Source: Gonium pectorale (Eukaryota > Chlorophyta > Chlorophyceae > Chlamydomonadales > Volvocaceae). Taken from it: a stretch of DNA of 24,537 bases. The translations under genes and the position numbers were made by a program. Shown piece after piece: positions 10,101 to 19,750 of the stretch (position 1 is the first letter of the stretch; each line of letters begins with the position of its first letter). The stretch is taken from contig LSYV01000004.1 in the NCBI GenBank assembly GCA_001584585.1, positions 4,085,979 through 4,110,515 on the forward strand. Reading direction: 5' to 3'. The notes under the pieces are model-generated. The model was not told the DNA's origin. It ran no database searches and saw only the letters and a list, made by a program, of their open reading frames with translations.

Positions 10101-13100
10101 ACATGTCTCGCGGGTACGAGCTCGTGGGCACATGCGACGCGCACGGCGGGCCCGTGACTGCAGTAAGATTTAGCAGCTCGGGCGGCCGGATGGCGCTCCT
10201 GAGCTGCTCCGCGGACAAGAGCGTCGTCTTCAGGTGAGTGCCCGCCTATCGTGCAATGCCCATGCACCGCCATACACCGCCGGCCTCCTTGCCAAGTGCA
10301 GCGGGCAGCCGGATGACCGGACTTTGTGTCAGGGTCTGGGTAAAGAGGGGGCCGCACGTCCGTCGAGCTGGGGTGTTACGGCCCATGCTTTGGTGATGCA
10401 TGCAGCGCCTCCGGCTGCACAGTGCCCCTGCATCCCCCACGTGAACGGGCATGTCTGTGCCTCCTTTTGCCGCTACGTCCCCACGCAGGCGCGTGCAGAT
10501 GGACTCCATCGGGCTAAGCTTCCGGTTGTATCACACGGAGCGCATGTCGCGCGGCGTGCTGTACGACCTGGCGGTGGACCCCGGCGGCGGACGGGCGGTG
10601 GCGGTGGGACACGACGGCCAGATACGTGTGTTTGACGTCGCAACTGGCCGGGCGCTGCGCAACTTCGCTGGCGACCCATCTTGCGGTGAGGAGGGTCCTG
10701 TGCAGAGGGGCAAGGGTGCAGCCGTGCTGAGCGTGCAGAGGTCTAGGGAGGTTGCTTTTGGTGCCTGTCCACACACACGGCTGACGCCTTCGGCCATAAA
10801 TGACACTCCGAGAAGGTCAACACTCGCGAACGTAACACAGTCACGGGCAGCATGGGATAACAGAAATGTCACGAGTGAGTCATCCGCTATACCTCTGCTG
10901 CGTGGCCCATTCACTACCTACCACCAGGCGAGGCCGTGTCGGTCTTAATGGACCCCACCGGCAGCCTGGCAGTCTGCAGCTGCGCCGATGGTGGCGTCGC
11001 GGTGTACGACGTGGATTCGGGCCGCCTGGTGGCCCGTGGGTCGGGCCACAGCGAGGTGTGCACCGGCGCGGCCCTGCTTGAGGACCACCGGGGCCTGGTC
11101 ACGGTGGGTGGCGACGGCTGCGCGCTGCTGTGGCGCCTGCCGGCGGGGCTGTCGCGGCGTATGCAAGAGGCCGCAGCGCAGTGTCGGCGGCAGCTGGAGG
11201 CGCAGATGGCAGCTCAGGCACAGGCGGAGGCGGCGCGGGTCCAGGAGGCGACACCTGCCATGCCGCGGCGCAAGGGTGAGTGTGGGCTTACCAGATGGGA
11301 TCGGCGTCGCCACCTGCCAGGCAGCGGCAGAGGTTCTGTAGCCGATGTCAGCTTCTCGGCGGATACCCGGACACGGGGCTGGGTCCGGAGTGTTCAGACC
11401 GGTTCAGCTATGTGTATGCTTAAAAAAAGCTGGTGCACAAAGCATTTATGGCTGTCTGTAACCCCGTGTTGCTTGTTGCTTGCTGGGGCTGCAATCCTTG
11501 CATGCATAACCTTCCACACCTTCTCCTTAAGAGATGTCGCGTGTTTGCAGCCTGGGGCGTTTGTGAGGACGCTGTCGGCGGACCGCAACAGGTCCAGGTT
11601 GACCTGTCGGCCACCATGCTGCGCCTTCGCGAGGACAAGGTAGGCAGTAGGGTCGCGAGCGGGGGCCGTCAAGGCCCAACAGTGCGGCGTTACCCTGACT
11701 GCCGCCCTGATGCCTGGGTGCATCTGCGCTCCAAGGTTGCGTTCGCATGCCACGAACATCCCAAAAGGTGCACCCGACTCAAAAGATGTGAACAAGTGCA
11801 CATCCCCCTGATTACCTTGCGACAGCCGCTTCTCTCTATCAACAAACTGCCCAAATGGGCTCAACGGCTGTGCGGACACGAGGAGGGCGCCCCAGCCGAA
11901 GGCACCGCAGCTGCAACGGAGCCCGCACAGCCGCCGCAACTTCCGCAGCCGACCGGGAAGTGGGCGCTGCGGATGGCTCTTCCCGAGCTGACCGCTCCCG
12001 CGGCCGCTGCCGTCGGCCAGGCTGCTGGGCCCACGCCTCTCCGCAACGCGCCGCCGCATCGGCCACCCCAGCCGCCGCCTCAGCCACCTCAGCCAGTGCT
12101 CGGTCCACACGGCGTGGAGCCGCGTGCCTGGGCTGTGGTGGTGGAGGAGGACGACGAGATAGTGTACTGCGACCCCGAGGAAGAGGAGGGGGGAGCGGCT
12201 GGGGCAGGCCCGGAGCCGCCCGTTGGTACCGCGGAAGATTTCGCGGTCCGCCAGGACGGGGATGCAGATGACGCTGGCTTGCAGGACGAGGCGGCGGCTG
12301 AGGCAGAAGGGGGTGGGGAAACGGAGGCAGAGGATGCGGCGGGCATCGTGGGAGGGCAGAGCGAGGCGCAAGGGGACGGCGAGGACGCGGACGCGCTCGA
12401 GGAGCCCGTCTCCGGCTGCGCCTCGAACCGCGTCGGGGGCACGGCCTTGGGACCAGGGCCGGACGACACCGAGGGTGTCAGGCGTGATCTGTTCAGGTGT
12501 GTACTCAACGCTTTCATGTTTGTTTCGTTACCACTTTGAGGGCCTCTGGGTATACACTCCGGCCTGGGACCGGGCCGGCCGTGAGATGTACGATGTGTTC
12601 CTGACCTGCTACCACACAAGTGTGTCGATCCTCCCCGACACCGCTCCAGAACCCAGATACCAACTCGCTCTCACCTTTTCCTCTGGTGTTGCTACGGTCA
12701 TGTGCATTGTATTTGCATACACAGGGAACACTTCGACAGCCTGGGCCTGGATCAGGCCTCCACTACCAAGCAGCGCCCGCAGGACCCACGTCGCCAAAGC
12801 CTTTCACTCCTGTACCGCCAGGCCCGCGCGGCGGGGTCCGGCTCTGCCGCCCCAGCAACCAACGCTGGTGCCGGCGCAGGAGCAGCCCCCAACGCCATCT
12901 CGCCGCCCCGGCTGACGATTGCGCCTCCCACTGCTGCTGCTGCGGGCCCCTCCACCCCCTACCTCGCCAAGCTGCCGCCGCCACCCGGCATCAACGTCTC
13001 CCGCGGCGCTGCTGTTGCTGCTGAGCAAGATGTGGACGGCGCCGTGACCAGCGCTATGTGGACTCCGGAGCGGGCAATGATGCCGCTGACGAGCCCGGCA

Positions 13101-15125
13101 TTGGCAAATACAGGTGAGTCTTGAGGTGGCGTACACTAGCGGTATGCAATGAAGTAGCCATATGCGGCTCGTCTTTTGAGGTCCGCGCTATCTGTGTTGT
13201 CGCACCTCAGCAAGCATTCTTTCGCTGCTCCGGTCTCCCTCTTTGCAGACAAACAGCTGCGTGAGCTGGAGAGGATACGGCAGCGCCTTGCAGGCACTCT
13301 GGGTAAAAAGCCGGCGGTCCCAAAGCCATCCCAGGCACCACCGCCAGCTTCGTCTGGGGCACCTGCCACTGCGGCAGCGACCGCAGCCGGGGCAGCACCA
13401 GCTGCCCTCACTGCCGCGTCTGGGGCTGCAAAGGCGTCTGTGGAGGAGAGAAACGAGTTGCCGGCTGCTAACGTGGCACCGGCGGATGGCCGCGATGCAC
13501 AGCCCGCAGTGCGGCCTTCTAGCAGCGGCATCACATTCGCGCCCACGGGGCCTGCCGGGTCTTCAGCATTCCAGGCTGGAGGCGTTGCAGCCCCTACGGC
13601 TGCCTCCGGTGGCTCTTCAAGCCCAGGTGGTGCCCGGCCGGCGAGCCCCGGGATCTCGACACTCAGCGAGGCGACCCCAATGCTGGGCCGACACCTTGGC
13701 GTGCTGCCCGCTTGCCCTGAGGCCACGCCGGCTGCACCTCGGGCTACAGCTGGCACTGTGGAGCCGCCCGCGACCGGGCTCTTCGTGTACAACCCCATGT
13801 TCGGTGCAACGCCCGGGACGCCAGTTCTCGGCCTCACGGTGGCGCAGCCGCCCGCGGGGCTGGCAGATGCCCCGGCGTCCGCGCCCGTGCCCGTGCAACA
13901 ACCGCAGGCGCTTGCGGCAGCCGCGCCGCCACCTGCGGTGCTGCCACCTGCACCGGCTTGCGGGTCCGATGGCATCATCCAGGCGGTCCTGCAGCCGCCT
14001 GCCGGGAGCGGCGATCCGGCCGAGGCCACAGGCGTCTGCCTGGTTCGGCGGGATGGCGGAGATGGCAAGGCGGCGCAGCAGCAGCAAGCGGACGTGGTTG
14101 CCGTGCAGGACGGAACGGATGGCGTGGGCGTTGCGGTCGCCACGTCGCCGGCCAAACGGCGCCTTCGGGCGGAGCTGCCGGTCATGCGGTCCAAGGGCTC
14201 CAGCCCCGCCAAGGGACCGCCGGAGGTCCGCAGTGGCAATCCCGACGCCAGCAACGGATGTTCCCTTTCAGAAGGGGCATCGACCGATGGTAGGTGAACT
14301 TGTTTGGGCTCTTCCAATGTGTAGGATAGCCAGGCATGGGCCCTTCTGCTCATGGGGTTCTTCGTGCTTGGCACTTCATTGCGATTCGTGTCCGGCTTCA
14401 GGGTGTGCGTGCACACGGTGAAACGTGGGTTCTCGGGCATCAAGTCGGCGCACTCCCATGCGCACGTGCCTATTGCATTGCTTGCCTTCCCCATGCCGTC
14501 ATCCTGCATCTTCGTCGGCCATCCCGGCACGCACTATCCCAGCAAACCCGCCAAACCCGGCGCACACACGCTGTTTGCAGGTGTCCTGTTGCGGATGCAG
14601 CTGGCGATGCGGGACTTCATCGGCATGTACCACAAGGTGCACTCCTCGGCCATCACCGGCGGAGCGGCTTCCGCCTCCGAGGCGAGCAACGTGCCGCCTA
14701 GCAGCACCGCGGTGGCTGCAGCCCAGCGCTACCGTGAAGCGGCCGTGGGCGCAGTGGCGGAGCTCACGGCCCTGCTGGCCGCCGGGTCCTTGCCCAAACA
14801 GCCGGGACCCGACCCTAGCCCGCCCGTGCTGCCACCCGCCGAGGCGTGCAGCTCCCCGCGGGTGCCGTCAGCGGCTGGGACCGCGGGCTCGGACCGTGAG
14901 GTGCCGGCTGCCGCTGCTTCTGCTCGAGCCTTCACGGGCGTGGGTGCGGTGGCCGCCAGCTGTTCGTCCGTCTACAGCGGCGGTCTGGGCAGCAGCCAAG
15001 TGGCTCTGGAGGTGGGGCTCGTGGAAAGCCTGGTGGAGGAGAAGGTCCGGCAGCAGCTGCGGGATGTCGAGCAGGCCATTTCGCAGCGCATCATGCAGAG
15101 CATGTTTGCGCAGGCGCAGCGGTAG
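7131..15125 (+). CDS. WDR62/MAPKBP1-family double WD40-propeller scaffold protein
   Basis: Fifteen exons: 7131-7190, 7264-7663, 7958-8127, 8222-8428, 8574-8864, 9169-9397, 9558-9617, 9762-10233, 10489-10685, 10928-11275, 11551-11639, 11826-12496, 12725-13113, 13249-14289 and 14581-15125. Phases agree throughout and total 5169 nt (1722 aa; human WDR62 and MAPKBP1 are about 1515). Residues 21-790 carry at least a dozen WD blades, ending in IWIWEV, LCVWDW, FKVWTL, VRLFEA, VLVWDV, VRMWNI, LRVFST, VHVYDM, IRVFDV, VAVYDV and ALLWRL. SADKSVVF and VLVWDVRNPGK match the family. After the propellers, KLPKWAQRL (848-856) and GKWA (885-888) match the animal motif LPxWAxRL...GRWA. An acidic tract, Ala/Pro-rich linkers and a C-terminal helix (LVEEKVRQQLRDVEQAISQ) follow, the last probably for dimerisation. 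Animal relatives sit at spindle poles and scaffold JNK; the algal role is unknown. Exon 7 and the first intron are least certain. Confidence 0.88.
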
Positions 15126-15569
15126 CGGTAGCGGACGGTACACTGGGGCGCTGGTAGCCTGGCGTGAAAGGAGCCGGCTTGTTATGTGCCCCGATCCATT
15201 GCTCTGCGTAAGCGTGCAAGTAGGCATTCGGAAGGTGCCAGCCAGCGCTGGCGCCCTTGGTGCGAGGGATACTAGTAGTAACGCAGGCAAACCGTCTCTT
15301 ATTGGACGCCGCGTACTGTGCCCACGCAGTTTTTGTTTTGGGCGTAGGAGCGGGTGGATGGGGGCCGTGGGTTGCTGAGGGCACATACACTGTACTGAAC
15401 TACGAGTATACCGGTGTTAAGTATCCGGCATTGTATATGATCGCTGGGTTCTAGTATCGGGCAAAGAACTGAGAAGGTTGGTGGTCTCCAGCAGGTGGGT
15501 GCCACGCACTTGCGCACTTGGGAGCAAGGAGCGCGTCTTGCAGGGCTCCTCGGCTCGCTGCGCTCGCGA

Positions 15570-15574
15570 TGTAA
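15570..15574 (+). terminator. Candidate poly(A) signal TGTAA of the WDR62-like gene
   Basis: This is the first TGTAA after the stop codon at 15123-15125 and implies a 3' UTR of about 450-470 bases, normal for volvocine algae. Further copies at 15931-15935 and 16041-16045 are possible alternatives. Confidence 0.45.
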
Positions 15575-16560
15575 GTGAGCTGCCAAGAAAAAAACCCGAT
15601 TGAGATCAAGAGACATCACCGTTGGTGCAGCGCCTACACGCTCTCGTTCTTGGTGCTGGGCCACACTATGCCACTGCCCCCGGAACCAAATCACTAGCCA
15701 AGGTGCCCGCCTACACGGTTACGGCATGGTCTTTCACGGACGAGCAGCTGCCCTTATTGGATAGACCGACCCGCGGGTCAGTGTCCGCACGGGCGTGGTG
15801 TGGTTAAGCGACGTGGTGATGCCGTTCAGTTGCTGTTTAGTTGCACGTACAAACCGTGTGAGCAGCAGTGGTCGCAAGTAAAACGTGCGTGCCGGCAGTA
15901 TTAGCTGGGGGAGGGACAACACATAACAATTGTAAGCGAACCGCGAACGAGGTAGTTACATTGACTTAATCAGGGAACAAAGCGCTCACACCGTGCTCTT
16001 GTCTTTCAGGAACTCAAGCAAGGTCCCTGCCTTGTATGTGTGTAACATGCCGATGGGTAGGGTGGGAAACAAGTAGGGTGGCCACCAAGCACCAGGCCGA
16101 TCGAGCCACCCCGACGGGGAGTTGCGTTTTCTCTGCTGGCGGGTGCTGGGGGCGCCGACGTCGTGGGATCTGGTGTGGCGCCTCGCCTATCGGTATGGGA
16201 AGCACGTACCTGCTGCGAGGTAAGTATCGTGCAGCAGCAGTAGTGAGGCTTCAGCGCTTCAGGCGCTTCGGTCAACGTCGGTTCACGCGTGGTTCACTCA
16301 AGCAAGGACAGACGCTGCACAAGCCCACTTGTAGCCAATGTGCTCATCACACTGATTACCGACGGTACTGCAAGGACGCGGTCCCGCCTGTCGCATAGCA
16401 GGGAGGGCCTGGAAGTGCACTTCTTGGTTCGCGAAGATACAAAGAGGGACGGAATAATGCAACGAACAAGTAGGGGGAATCCTTGAAGCTTGGAATAGGG
16501 CGGAGCCCTGTGAGACCTTACCGGAGATTTAGCTCATGAAGGATGGAGCCCGTATGTGTA

Positions 16561-16620
16561 GCGGATGCATTGGGGCAACAAAAGAGTGAACCAGGAACGG
16601 GGAATGCGGATGCATTGGGG
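16561..16620. repeat. 15-bp direct repeat
   Basis: GCGGATGCATTGGGG occurs exactly at 16561-16575 and again at 16606-16620, separated by 30 bases. No coding frame explains it. It could be slippage or part of an old insertion. Confidence 0.65.
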
Positions 16621-16707
16621 TGGCCGGTTTGATATGACCCGCACGTTGGCACCCGCCTTAAGGGGTAGGGGAGCGAGCCGTGTCGTCCGCCATACATGAA
16701 CCACGAC

Positions 16708-16752
16708 GGTTTCCGCACGTAGCGTAGCGTAGTAGCGGAAACCTAGGTTTCC
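16708..16752. repeat. Nested hairpin and palindrome
   Basis: GGTTTCCGC (16708-16716) pairs perfectly with GCGGAAACC (16735-16743). The 18-base loop contains GTAGC tandem copies. The right arm is shared with a 16-bp perfect palindrome, GGAAACCTAGGTTTCC (16737-16752), so GGTTTCC occurs three times in two orientations. This kind of structure is seen at ends of non-autonomous elements, but no partner end was identified. Confidence 0.65.
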
Positions 16753-17063
16753 TGCGTTCGGCTGGCCAGCGTGTATTCCCTTCGGTACTGTCCGGTAGTA
16801 CAGCAGTACGAGACCGGTCGGCCTGGGTTCTTAGGCTGTCGCACCGGTCGGTGCTAGCTAATTCGCGAGTTTCCTTTTGTCAGATCTGACCCCGCCGGGC
16901 CATACTACGTTACAGTCCCTGGCTTGTCCCGGTTCGGTGGATCAGGGCTCGTTCCCCATCCCCCGCAGAAGACTCTCTTTCCTGCTTGCAGGTACCCTTC
17001 TCCGCGGCGGAGCCGCGGCTAAGCGACGCAAGACGCAATGCTGCAAACCCTGTATTTGTCCGC

Positions 17064-17085
17064 AAACGGACACCAACGTCCGTTT
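17064..17085. repeat. Short perfect hairpin
   Basis: AAACGGAC (17064-17071) and GTCCGTTT (17078-17085) form a perfect 8-bp stem with a 6-base loop, in non-coding DNA. Confidence 0.6.
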
Positions 17086-17345
17086 AGAAGCCCCGCTTGG
17101 CTTGTGCGGGTTAGTCGTGACCTACCGTGCCGGGTCCTTGGCTGGCCACCGAATTTGACATGGTTGCGAGAATTGTGAGCGCCAGCAAGCAACTCAGAGA
17201 CCGGGCGGCGCCTAGCAGCGGTAGGTGCAGAAAAAGAGAAACCTGCAGAGAAACCGTGCATATCTCACGATGTTATCATGGCTTTGTTCCGGCGCAGTTG
17301 GTGTTGTTTGGGTGGGGCAGCAGGATTACCGGGCCCTGACCCAAC

Positions 17346-17470
17346 TCTAGCTGGCTAACTGCCGTCAGACAGGCATTAGCCGAGTCGGCTGTCCGGCTAA
17401 CTGCCTTAACCGCCAGCCCTAGCCGGCCAGGTAACTGCCAGGTGTCGGTTACCCACTCCTGCTAGCTGGA
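17346..17470. repeat. Short interspersed direct repeats (GGCTAACTGCC family)
   Basis: GGCTAACTGCC is found at 17353-17363 and 17395-17405, with a variant GGTAACTGCC at 17430-17439. CTAGCTGG flanks the set at about 17347 and 17462. Spacing is irregular (about 42 and 35 bases), so this is not a simple tandem array. Confidence 0.55.
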
Positions 17471-17588
17471 CAGGGACCGCGCGTCAGTCAACTAGGTATT
17501 CGACAGCCTGACGGATACGCGTGGCCAGGGGTCGAGCCGATCCATTGGCCATCAGGGTCGCTCAAGGGTCCGGATACGTCCGGATTTA

Positions 17589-17752
17589 GGGCGGGCGGGC
17601 ACAAAGCAAGCCAGGTGACGTTCCTCCCGGGCTCCCGCCCCGCCGCGATGTCACTCAGATGTCTTGCTCTGTACCCGCCCGCCCTACTGGAAACGTCGCG
17701 CCTTTGGGTGTGTATGGCCGTAGAGGCGGGCTGCCGGGCTCCCTCTTTCCGG
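17589..17752. repeat. Dispersed repeat, copy 2, with internal inverted repeat
   Basis: Arms 17589-17610 (GGGCGGGCGGGCACAAAGCA start) and 17663-17684 are inverted copies matching at 20 of 22 positions around a 52-base spacer. From the right arm to about 17752 the sequence matches copy 1 (4328-4428) in reverse orientation. The left arm and its GTGACGTTC extension match the right end of copy 1 directly. The block therefore looks like two partial copies joined head to head. Confidence 0.68.
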
Positions 17753-18117
17753 TAGATTGCTCTTGCTTTTTTCAGATGCAGGCATGGTTGGCAGCCTAAG
17801 GTAGGAGGGCTATGTCAGCTGCGCCGTTGCATGCGACAGGTACAAGGGGCAGGGACATGATTTTGTGCCCTGTCTTCTATCGGTCCATCGGTGGCCGACT
17901 ACGGGAGGCTTTGGTCTGCATCTGCGCGTCAACATGTCTCGTTGCCTGCTCGGATCTGTCGTCCTTTTCATGTCTGGGGGAGCGAACAGACGATGGTCGT
18001 ACTGAGCGTATGCGAACCCGTGCTGGCTTGTACGAGAGCCATGTGAACTTTTAACAAGAGTGCAGGCGGGCGCGACCTGCCGCGTTACAATGTCGCCAGC
18101 AGATGATGGCTGTTGCC

Positions 18118-18142
18118 GCTGCTGCTGCTGCTGCTGCTGCTG
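18118..18142. repeat. CTG/CAG trinucleotide tract
   Basis: Eight GCT triplets in a row plus one base. On the minus strand the same tract reads as a Gln or Ser run in open frames, but these frames have no other support as genes. Confidence 0.8.
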
Positions 18143-19086
18143 TGTGCCTGTGTCCAGCGCGCTGTAGCGGAATGGCCGCCGGCACAGATACAGATACCGA
18201 TTGCAGGCTCCCCAGAGAGGGGTTGCAGGGCACATGAGCCGATTGGCTCCCGACCCGCCATAGCACGGGCCGCGCTGTGCGGCCCCATAGAAGCACGTAC
18301 GGCTCCGTATGCCGTAAGTGCGGCATGCGACGGGCCGCAGCTTGGTCCACTACTGCCGTGATGACGTGGCGGACCGTCGCGGTACCGTGGGCCGCGCTCT
18401 TGCCCGGCTGCCCCTGCCTTGCGGCTGCATCGAGCGTTGCAGCATTGTGCATGTATTGCTAGATAGTCATGAGACTAGACTGGCCGATTTCGGAAGCGTG
18501 TGAAGGTGCGCATGGTGCGAAGCCACGGGCTGCACACCAGGAACGAAAATGTAAGTGGCGTGGAGCCACAGGTGTTATCGTCCGCTGCCGCGTGCCGCCC
18601 CTTACGGCTCCCGCCGTGGATAGGCCACGAGGGCGCACACAGGCCCGCAATATGCGCAGAACACCATGTACCGGTATGTCGTACCCCCCGCGTCGCCCCC
18701 TGCTGAAAGTACAAAGGGGGGCGGGCCATGTTCGCTGTGGTTAGCGCTCAGCCTACAACCTCCAAGCTTCTCTCCTTGCTAGTGGCCGATGCACCAGGCA
18801 CCCCCACCCATCCCCCCCTTCAGCGAACGCCACTGTCCGCATGTGGTCAGCCCACCCTCCGTAGGCACTCCAACAGGGTCGCCACGTCCGCAGTGTTGGC
18901 AGGACGGTGCATAGGACGAGGAAGCGCCATCCGCCTGTGGGTAGAAGAAGGGTACTGGTGGCGTGGCAGGGCCGGCAGGCCGACATAGGCCAGCCGACCG
19001 ACCACGGCGACCAGCCGCAGCCGTTGCTGTGCAACGTGCAACCCCGGATGCACGCAGGCCGCCTGTGAGCGGGTGCGTGCTGCAGC

Positions 19087-19299
19087 TCACCAGACCTCGG
19101 TGCTCCCGGGCTTGAGCTCCTGGGCCCTGAACTCCTGATGCAGGGCGTGCTCAAGTCCTCAAGGGGCGATGTTGCCTTCCGCCTTGGCGTCCTTGGCGGC
19201 CTCCAGTTTGGCAGGGGCCATTAGGCTGGGCCGGCCGGTTGTGAGGGCGCAGGGCGCCACCTGCCGCATGCCGTGCGCTGCTGCCCTCCAATCCTTGCG
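19087..19299 (-). pseudogene. Decayed coding fragment (unidentified protein C-terminus)
   Basis: On the minus strand one frame runs from just after a TGA at 19302 to a TGA at 19089-19087, interrupted only by a TGA at 19161-19159. Around 19161 it has coding-like codons (GCC, AAG, GAC, GAG, CTG): the reading is APAKLEAAKDAKAEGNIAP, the stop, then GLEHALHQEFRAQELKPG and STEVW before the final stop. The charged, Ala-rich helix-like character and codon bias stand out from surrounding noise. I do not recognise the family. It may be a pseudogene, a last exon with a premature stop, or less likely a selenocysteine codon. No upstream exons were found. Confidence 0.35.
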
Positions 19300-19399
19300 T
19301 CAGCCCGCGTCAATCCCCGTGCCAACTAAAGTACGGGGTGGTCATGTGGCTGCAGGATGCATAAGCTCGGGTGCAACAGTTGCAAGTAAGCAGGACGGG

Positions 19400-19750
19400 G
19401 CGGGCTAGGCTACGGCGGGCCCGTGGGTCCGTTGTTGCGGCTAACCAGTCCTGAAAGATACCCTTTCATGTTGATAGACAGAGGCCTTATTTGGTAACAG
19501 TTACGGATATTGCCGTGTGCATCTTTGCTCTTGATATTTCGCGCCAATACGCATTTCCGTTTGTGTTGCCGATCAGCCGCATGCCCTACAAGCAATTCCT
19601 TGGATAAAATCATTATATTTGATCGTCGAGTACCTTTACTGCGGCAACTAGCTCTTATCAATGGCGACGTGTAGAGCATTCCAACGAAACTGATAGGATG
19701 TAGACATCCACTAACTTACAATTTACTTGCGAATAGTTGACAGCGCAAAG
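19400..19750 (+). promoter_or_regulatory. AT-rich putative promoter/5' UTR of APC5
   Basis: The 350 bases before the APC5 start are markedly AT-rich (for example 19600-19625 and 19700-19735) compared with the flanking DNA. The ATG at 19751 follows GCGCAAAG; no other in-frame ATG lies close upstream. No clear TATA box position can be assigned. Confidence 0.4.

Larger units (their letters stand above)
15126..19750. other. 4.6-kb gene-poor, repeat-containing segment
   Basis: Between the WDR62-like stop and the APC5 start I find no open frame with good codon bias that joins across splice sites. The first 450 bases are probably 3' UTR. From 16.5 to 17.8 kb there are many short direct and inverted repeats and an imperfect inverted repeat shared with 4.4 kb. 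From 17.8 to 19.3 kb the DNA is GC-rich again, with a CTG tract and a decayed minus-strand coding fragment. The last 340 bases are AT-rich and probably the APC5 promoter. I saw no rRNA, tRNA or recognisable transposase. Confidence 0.55.

Noticed and set aside
12089..14530. Long antisense frames, including one of 464 codons, under the WDR62-like exons
   Set aside because: They are the expected shadow of GC-rich Ala/Pro/Glu codons on the plus strand, which have family motifs and consistent splice phases.
16741..17040. Possible rRNA-like sequence (AGTACGAGACC)
   Set aside because: Only a short resemblance to a conserved large-subunit segment; the flanking bases do not match rRNA.
18051..18452. 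Minus-strand frame with a glutamine run from the CTG tract
   Set aside because: The run is just the trinucleotide repeat; the rest shows no protein-like composition or splice partners.
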